Shown here in pieces: positions 60,032 to 64,000 of a stretch of 64,000 nucleotides of DNA. The stretch spans positions 1 to 64,000 of the forward strand of contig JAWBMQ010000005.1 in assembly GCA_038828875.1 (NCBI GenBank). Reading direction: 5' to 3'. The DNA is from JAWBMQ01 sp038828875 (GTDB taxonomy: Archaea > Nanobdellota > Nanobdellia > Woesearchaeales > JAWBMQ01). The notes under the pieces were generated by a model, which worked only from the letters and a program-made list of their open reading frames with translations, made no database searches and had not been told where the DNA came from. The translations under genes and the position numbers were made by a program. The first letter of the stretch is position 1, and each line of letters starts with the position of its first letter.

Positions 60032-61090
60032 TTATTGTAAGATTGTTCTTAAACCTTTTTCTTCAATTGCTACACATCTGTTATCTATGCAATCAACTTC
60101 TACTCTTGGACAGCAAACCATTGGACAAACATCTTTTTCTGTTGCTGGTTTACAATTGTTTAATTTATACCATTGATTCACATAATCTTTATTTATTGCT
60201 TCATCATAACTTACTCCTCCACATCCAGAGCATTTACATCCACAGCCAACTAAAGTACAATCTTCTCTATCCTCACAATAATACATGTTAGGTAATGCTA
60301 TAAATTTATCATTGTTTTTGTTTTTGCTCCATTGACATTGATTATTAATACATTTACAACTGTATTCTGAATTTTTATAGCAATCTTTCCAAATGCAAAT
60401 GCTTGCAATATTTTCATTAGAACTTCCACAAACTTCTCCAGAGCAGCCAGAAACAATGCAATCAGAATCATCTTCACAGTAATCATTAGTAGAGATCCCA
60501 CAAAATTCCTCATTTTCATTACGTTGTTCGATTATTGATGAACTTTCTTTAACCTCTATAAAGGTACTTGCTAATTCTGAAATTTCATTATTAGGATTTT
60601 GTAAATCATTTATTCCAAAAATCTTTATTATATACCCTCTAGCTTTAAGATTTTCAATTTTCATTTCAACAAGATAGACACATTTTCTTCTGCAAATTTC
60701 TCCTTTGTTTGTATAGATTATGTGAATTTCATTTTCTTCTTTAAGCTTAGCTTCAGCACTCAAATCAGCACAGCAAGCGTAATCTAAATAATGTTTTAAA
60801 TAAATATCATTTCCTTCTGTTCTTGCGTTAAGTTCATTCACAGTTCCTTGAAATTCAGCAAAAGGAATATCTTGAGTAAACATATAGCTAAAAATCAAAT
60901 TTTCTAAATAATTTTCTGGTTCTGGATTGATTATTATTTCTGATTTCTCCAAATTATCGATATTTATGATATTATTGTTTTCTGGTTTTTCATTTACTGG
61001 ATTTTCATTCACATTATTTTGGCAAGCTACAAAAACCAACAACCCTAAAAAAACCAAAATTATCAAATTTTTTAAGTTTTTATTGATCAT
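60032..61090 (-). CDS. Cysteine-rich lipoprotein with two eight-cysteine-cluster-like domains
   Basis: Protein of 352 aa. The signal peptide ends in a lipobox (LLVFVAC). A middle domain carries three CC/C motifs (YACCADL, CRRKC). Two related cysteine clusters follow (YCEDDSDCIVSGCSGEVC and YCEDREDCTLVGCGCKC), each ending near a CxxxxC pair, like NCBI's eight-cysteine-cluster domain. Lipid-anchored outside, disulfide-stabilised. It could depend on the thiol-redox genes elsewhere in the window. Role unknown. Confidence 0.75.
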   Translation of the reverse strand: MINKNLKNLIILVFLGLLVFVACQNNVNENPVNEKPENNNIINIDNLEKSEIIINPEPENYLENLIFSYMFTQDIPFAEFQGTVNELNARTEGNDIYLKHYLDYACCADLSAEAKLKEENEIHIIYTNKGEICRRKCVYLVEMKIENLKARGYIIKIFGINDLQNPNNEISELASTFIEVKESSSIIEQRNENEEFCGISTNDYCEDDSDCIVSGCSGEVCGSSNENIASICIWKDCYKNSEYSCKCINNQCQWSKNKNNDKFIALPNMYYCEDREDCTLVGCGCKCSGCGGVSYDEAINKDYVNQWYKLNNCKPATEKDVCPMVCCPRVEVDCIDNRCVAIEEKGLRTILQ

Positions 61091-61144
61091 GTTATTTTAG
61101 AATTACTAAAATATTTTATTAATTTTTCTAATTTGTTAGGTAAG

Positions 61145-61751
61145 TTAGTTGTTTGAATTCAACGAAAGAGTTAAAATTTGAAAATTATAGCTATCTTTCT
61201 TGGAATCTGTCTTTTTATATTCAAAGCTATTCCCTACCTTCTGCCTTTTATAGGTAGTTGCTGTATAATTAAAAACTAAACTCATTTGTAGAGTTAAAAG
61301 AGTCTTTAAACTGCATTTTTCATAATCTGTATCTATACTCCACGAATCTTTTATTATTCCTGATTTGAGTTGAGTTAATTCACAATCTTTTGAAATGTGT
61401 TTGTAAGTTAATGAAATTCTAACATCTGATAAGTTATAAAAGTAATATTCAGTGTCATCCTTTTCTAAATTCCAAAGTTACGTTTTTGCTTAAGTTTTCA
61501 GTTGCTATGATTTCGTAAGATTTTATAGTTTTACCAAGTTCATTTTTCTTTCCATTACTTTCGTAGATTTTTAACTGTGCATTTTAGAAAGTGTTAGATG
61601 GAATAACCATTTTTGAGGTTTCATCTTTTGTAGTTATTATTTTTTCATTGCTTGAAACTTTTTCTTCAATAAGAAATTTTTTGTTGGAACAAGAAACTAA
61701 AAATATAAGAAACAGAACCAAACTGGTTAGAGCGATTTTTTTAAAATACAT
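61145..61751 (-). pseudogene. Broken lipoprotein gene
   Basis: Reading minus from the ATG at 61751 gives a lipoprotein signal peptide (MYFKKIALTSLVLFLIFLVSC) and 55 codons, then an in-frame TAA. The same frame resumes (NAQLKIYESNGKKNELGKT...) until a 1-nt shift, after which another frame continues with LEKDDTEYYFYNLSDVRISL down to a stop at 61145. The span is 607 nt, one more than a multiple of three. This explains the 740-nt stretch between the genes at 60032 and 61828. A sequencing error cannot be excluded for one of the two lesions. Confidence 0.7.
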
Positions 61752-61827
61752 CGCAAAAATCCTTACGATTAAATCAATAAGAATAAAAGTTCTATTATAA
61801 AATTTTGTAAAAAAATTTATGAAAAAT

Positions 61828-62823
61828 TTAGAATAGTTCGCTACTTGTTTTTTTCATCTTTATGAATTTATATGCACTTTCCGCAGCAGTAGCACCTTGT
61901 GCAGCTGAAGTTATAATTTGTTGCATATGTGGACAAGCATTGGTACAATCGCCTGCAGCGAAAACTCCAGGAACGTTTGTTTTCATTTCGTAATCTACTT
62001 TTATCTTGCTTTTATCATCTAATTCTACTCCTAGTTGTTTTGCAAGTTCTACTAATGGAATAATTCCTATGCCAATAAATAATCCATCTATTTCTAATTC
62101 CATTTCACTTTTGTCTTTATTGTTATAAATTTTAATTTTTTCTAATTTCTCATTTCCTATTAATTCTTTTACTTCTGTGTTGAAAAAAACTTCAACGTTT
62201 TTTAATTCCTTTAATCTTTCAGTCCAAAATGGAGCTGCTTTAAATGAATCACCTCTCACTAAAAGATAAATTTTTTTAGCAATATTTGAAAGGATGTAAG
62301 TATCGTTTAAAGCAGCATCTCCTCCACCAACTATTGCTACAACTTTATCTTTAAAGAAGGCGGCATCACACAAAGCACAATAACTTACGCCTTTTCCAAT
62401 AAATTTATCTTCATTTTTTAATTCTAATTTTCTTTTTTTGGATCCTGTTGCAATAATTATTGCTTTTGCAAAAAATTCTTTTCCAGTTTCAGTAGAAACC
62501 TTAAATTTAGTTAAATTGTTTTCAAAAATTTTTTCAACGTTTACTACTTTATCTTTCAAAATATCACAACCTAAAAATTCAGCATGTTTTTTGAATTTTT
62601 CCATCAATTCGGTTCCTGAAATTTTTTCAAATCCTGGATAATTTTCCACATCAGCAGCTTCATTTGCCATTCCTCCAAGTTCAAATCCAATGATCAAAAC
62701 TGAAATGTTGAACCTTTTTGCATAAATGCCTGCACTATATCCTGCAGGACCTGTTCCTATTATAATTAAGTCGTATTCATCATTAAATTTTTTTGATTGT
62801 AATGATTCAATTTTAAACATCAT
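61828..62823 (-). CDS. trxB: Thioredoxin reductase
   Basis: FAD/NAD(P)H flavoenzyme of 331 aa. The N-terminal FAD motif GTGPAGYSAGIYAKRF is followed by the redox pair CALC (GKGVSYCALCDAAFF), the nucleotide motif VGGGDAAL and the FAD end GVFAAGDCTN. It reduces thioredoxin-type proteins, for example the PDO-like protein at 39924. The start is set at the first of two ATGs after GGTGAAAAAG; an open frame 21 nt longer lacks a binding site. Confidence 0.93.
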   Translation of the reverse strand: MMFKIESLQSKKFNDEYDLIIIGTGPAGYSAGIYAKRFNISVLIIGFELGGMANEAADVENYPGFEKISGTELMEKFKKHAEFLGCDILKDKVVNVEKIFENNLTKFKVSTETGKEFFAKAIIIATGSKKRKLELKNEDKFIGKGVSYCALCDAAFFKDKVVAIVGGGDAALNDTYILSNIAKKIYLLVRGDSFKAAPFWTERLKELKNVEVFFNTEVKELIGNEKLEKIKIYNNKDKSEMELEIDGLFIGIGIIPLVELAKQLGVELDDKSKIKVDYEMKTNVPGVFAAGDCTNACPHMQQIITSAAQGATAAESAYKFIKMKKTSSELF

Positions 62824-62998
62824 CTTTTTCACCAATACAAACAATCAAACTAGATTTTTAAATTTTGTTAATTTTTAACAAAAGATTTCAAACAATTTTA
62901 GAAAATTTTTCTTTCAACAAAAATGAATTTCAAAATAAAAAAATTTATATATTTAAAAAGCATAAGAAGTAGCCATAAACTTTTCAAAAGGTGAAAAA

Positions 62999-63040
62999 AT
63001 GCCAGCAAAGAAACCAGCATCAAAAAAACCAAAGAAATAA
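62999..63040 (+). CDS. 13-residue Lys/Pro/Ala micro-ORF
   Basis: A strong TATA block (AAATTTATATATTTAAAAAG near 62941-62960), an AAAAGGTGAAAAA ribosome binding site and an ATG open a 13-codon frame MPAKKPASKKPKK with TAA at 63038. T-rich sequence follows. The peptide resembles histone-tail- or ribosomal-tail-like basic peptides. All signals of a real gene are present around a very short frame. It might be a micro-protein, or the leader part of another RNA. Confidence 0.5.
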   Translation: MPAKKPASKKPKK

Positions 63041-63080
63041 AAATGTTCTAAAAACTAAATTTTTAATTTTTTTAATTTTT

Positions 63081-63896
63081 TTATTTTCTGTAATATTTCT
63101 TGACGTATTTAAAACCTTTCTTTATATCCTCTCTTTTCCAACCTGCATTTAGTAGTGCTTGCATTATTTGATCATCATTCCATCCAAGGCTTTTTGCGTT
63201 GTAGATGTAGTTTATTAAATTTTGATTTACTTGTTCTGAGTTAGTTGTTTGATTTTGTTTTTTTGATTTTTTTGAAATTATTATAATTCCTATAAACAAA
63301 ATAATTAATGCGAATAGAGGAAATATAAAGATAAAAATCGCACCTAATGAAATCTTTTCTTTTTCAAAAATTACGTAAATTTCTTCATCTTTCTTACCAT
63401 CAAAATTGAAATTAACCTTATTATCATTAATTTTTTTACCATTTGTTTCAGAAATTTTTCCTTCAACCTCTACTGTATAATTTACAGGAACTTGATTATT
63501 TTTATCTTTTGTAAAATAAAATTTAGCAGAAAATTTGTATTTTTTTTGGAAAATAGACTCTTCTAAAATTTCTAATTTCATATTTTCCAAATTCAACGGA
63601 TGATTTTGATCTTTGAATATCTTCTTATCTTGATTTAATTTTAGATTTGAGAATTTGTAAGTTATAGATTTGTTAGTTTCAGTAATTTTTAATTTTTGCT
63701 TAATTTCATCGACAATTTCATTTTTCTGATTTATATTTTTTTTATTGGAAGAGTAACTTTCTTCGGAATCTGCAATGATGCTATAATCAATATCAGTTTT
63801 ACCATCAGAATAAATTTTTTGATAAACTGTAACTTGGATACAACTATTAAATAAAAAAAGCATCAAAAGAATGCTGTAAAAAATTATTTTTTTCAT
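63081..63896 (-). CDS. Lipoprotein with membrane helix and C-terminal UBA-like mini-domain
   Basis: Protein of 271 aa. Signal peptide with lipobox (LFNSC), a beta-type outside domain (IDYSIIADSEES, YTVEVEGKISETNGKK), one membrane helix near residues 185-207, then a cytoplasmic end bearing the mini-domain IYNAKSLGWNDDQIMQALLN/AGWKREDIKKGF. This domain is also in the proteins at 14616 and 38982. The outside and inside parts are linked by one helix, a layout suited to sensing or anchoring. Role unknown. Confidence 0.65.
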   Translation of the reverse strand: MKKIIFYSILLMLFLFNSCIQVTVYQKIYSDGKTDIDYSIIADSEESYSSNKKNINQKNEIVDEIKQKLKITETNKSITYKFSNLKLNQDKKIFKDQNHPLNLENMKLEILEESIFQKKYKFSAKFYFTKDKNNQVPVNYTVEVEGKISETNGKKINDNKVNFNFDGKKDEEIYVIFEKEKISLGAIFIFIFPLFALIILFIGIIIISKKSKKQNQTTNSEQVNQNLINYIYNAKSLGWNDDQIMQALLNAGWKREDIKKGFKYVKKYYRK

Positions 63897-63937
63897 TCAT
63901 ATATTTTATTAATGTTTCAATATATAAAATTTTTTAG

Positions 63938-64000
63938 CTACTTTGTTATCTTCAATTTTATTAACATTCTATACACTCCAGGGCTAAAATCTCCTGCTTT
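63938..64000 (-). CDS. C-terminal end of a gene running off the window
   Basis: The frame AGDFSPGVYRMLIKLKITK ends in TAG at 63938 and continues past 64000 to the right. It reads like the last strands of a secreted beta-rich domain. Only about 20 residues are visible. Confidence 0.35.
   Translation of the reverse strand, partial: KAGDFSPGVYRMLIKLKITK

Noticed and set aside
61591..61800. 69-codon plus-strand frame
   Set aside because: It is opposite the broken lipoprotein gene, with no ribosome binding site and low-complexity residues.
1..64000. CRISPR array, insertion sequence or prophage
   Set aside because: No regularly spaced direct repeats, transposase or phage structural motifs were seen; the only long exact repeat is the duplicated gap flank.

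Overview
The window comes from a small-genome archaeon, most likely a DPANN lineage of the Woesearchaeota/Pacearchaeota type. This placement is inferred from gene content, not from phylogeny. The evidence is archaeal-type information processing (S19e, L39e, L31e, S13-S4-S11-Rpo3, aIF5B, ABCE1, proteasome beta, the aCPSF1/FttA nuclease, ATP-dependent DNA ligase, archaeal AlaRS, e-MtaB, archaeal SepF, a tRNA with a bulge-helix-bulge intron), a single-chain PriS/PriL-CTD primase of the kind known from Nanoarchaeum, very AT-rich DNA, and tightly packed genes with many 4-nt overlaps. Operon-internal genes often carry a GGTGA(T) ribosome binding site, while first genes often begin about 20-30 nt after a TTTATAAA-like TATA box.

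Layout. 1-3.1 kb: a cut-off membrane protein, tRNA-Thr, a thioredoxin-like/CcdA thiol-redox pair and a CDP-alcohol phosphotransferase. 3.2-7.1 kb: a large repeat lipoprotein, the S19e-L39e-L31e operon, a small zinc protein and a J-domain-less DnaJ-like protein. 7.2-10.3 kb: a NUDIX-PIN-HerA operon whose HerA gene is broken only by an assembly gap with a 128-bp duplicated flank. 10.3-20.1 kb: HIT, ArgRS and ZPR1, SepF, MgtE, CysRS, a small membrane operon, a methyltransferase and an RPA-associated OB protein. 20.1-27.9 kb: two glycine-rich membrane proteins, tRNA-Ser, AlaRS, e-MtaB, a Kef-type transporter and intron-containing tRNA-Met. 28-33 kb: DNA ligase with a zinc-ribbon insertion, a 59-aa conserved-looking protein, proteasome beta, FttA and tRNA-Ser. 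33-40.6 kb: an AbrB-PhoU regulator, TPI, a nucleotidyltransferase, the S13-S4-S11-Rpo3 operon, two tRNA-Leu, an FKBP with a His-rich tail and a PDO. 40.7-53.7 kb: two MFS transporters, aIF5B, a second HerA, LemA, DUF368, ABCE1 and a Ca-type P-ATPase. 53.8-64 kb: single-chain primase with TatD, a two-gene unknown operon behind palindromes, tRNA-His-hisS, cysteine-rich and broken lipoproteins, TrxB, a 13-codon micro-ORF and another lipoprotein.

Together the window is mainly translation and its tRNA/aaRS supply, replication and repair enzymes, protein quality control and envelope proteins. No CRISPR array, insertion sequence or prophage is visible. The most unusual points are the NUDIX-PIN-HerA cluster, the palindrome+TATA promoter shared by an AbrB-PhoU regulator and an unknown operon, the shared ribosomal promoter motif, tRNA-His placed 9 nt before hisS, the zinc-ribbon insertion in DNA ligase, and a recurring UBA-like mini-domain in unrelated membrane proteins.
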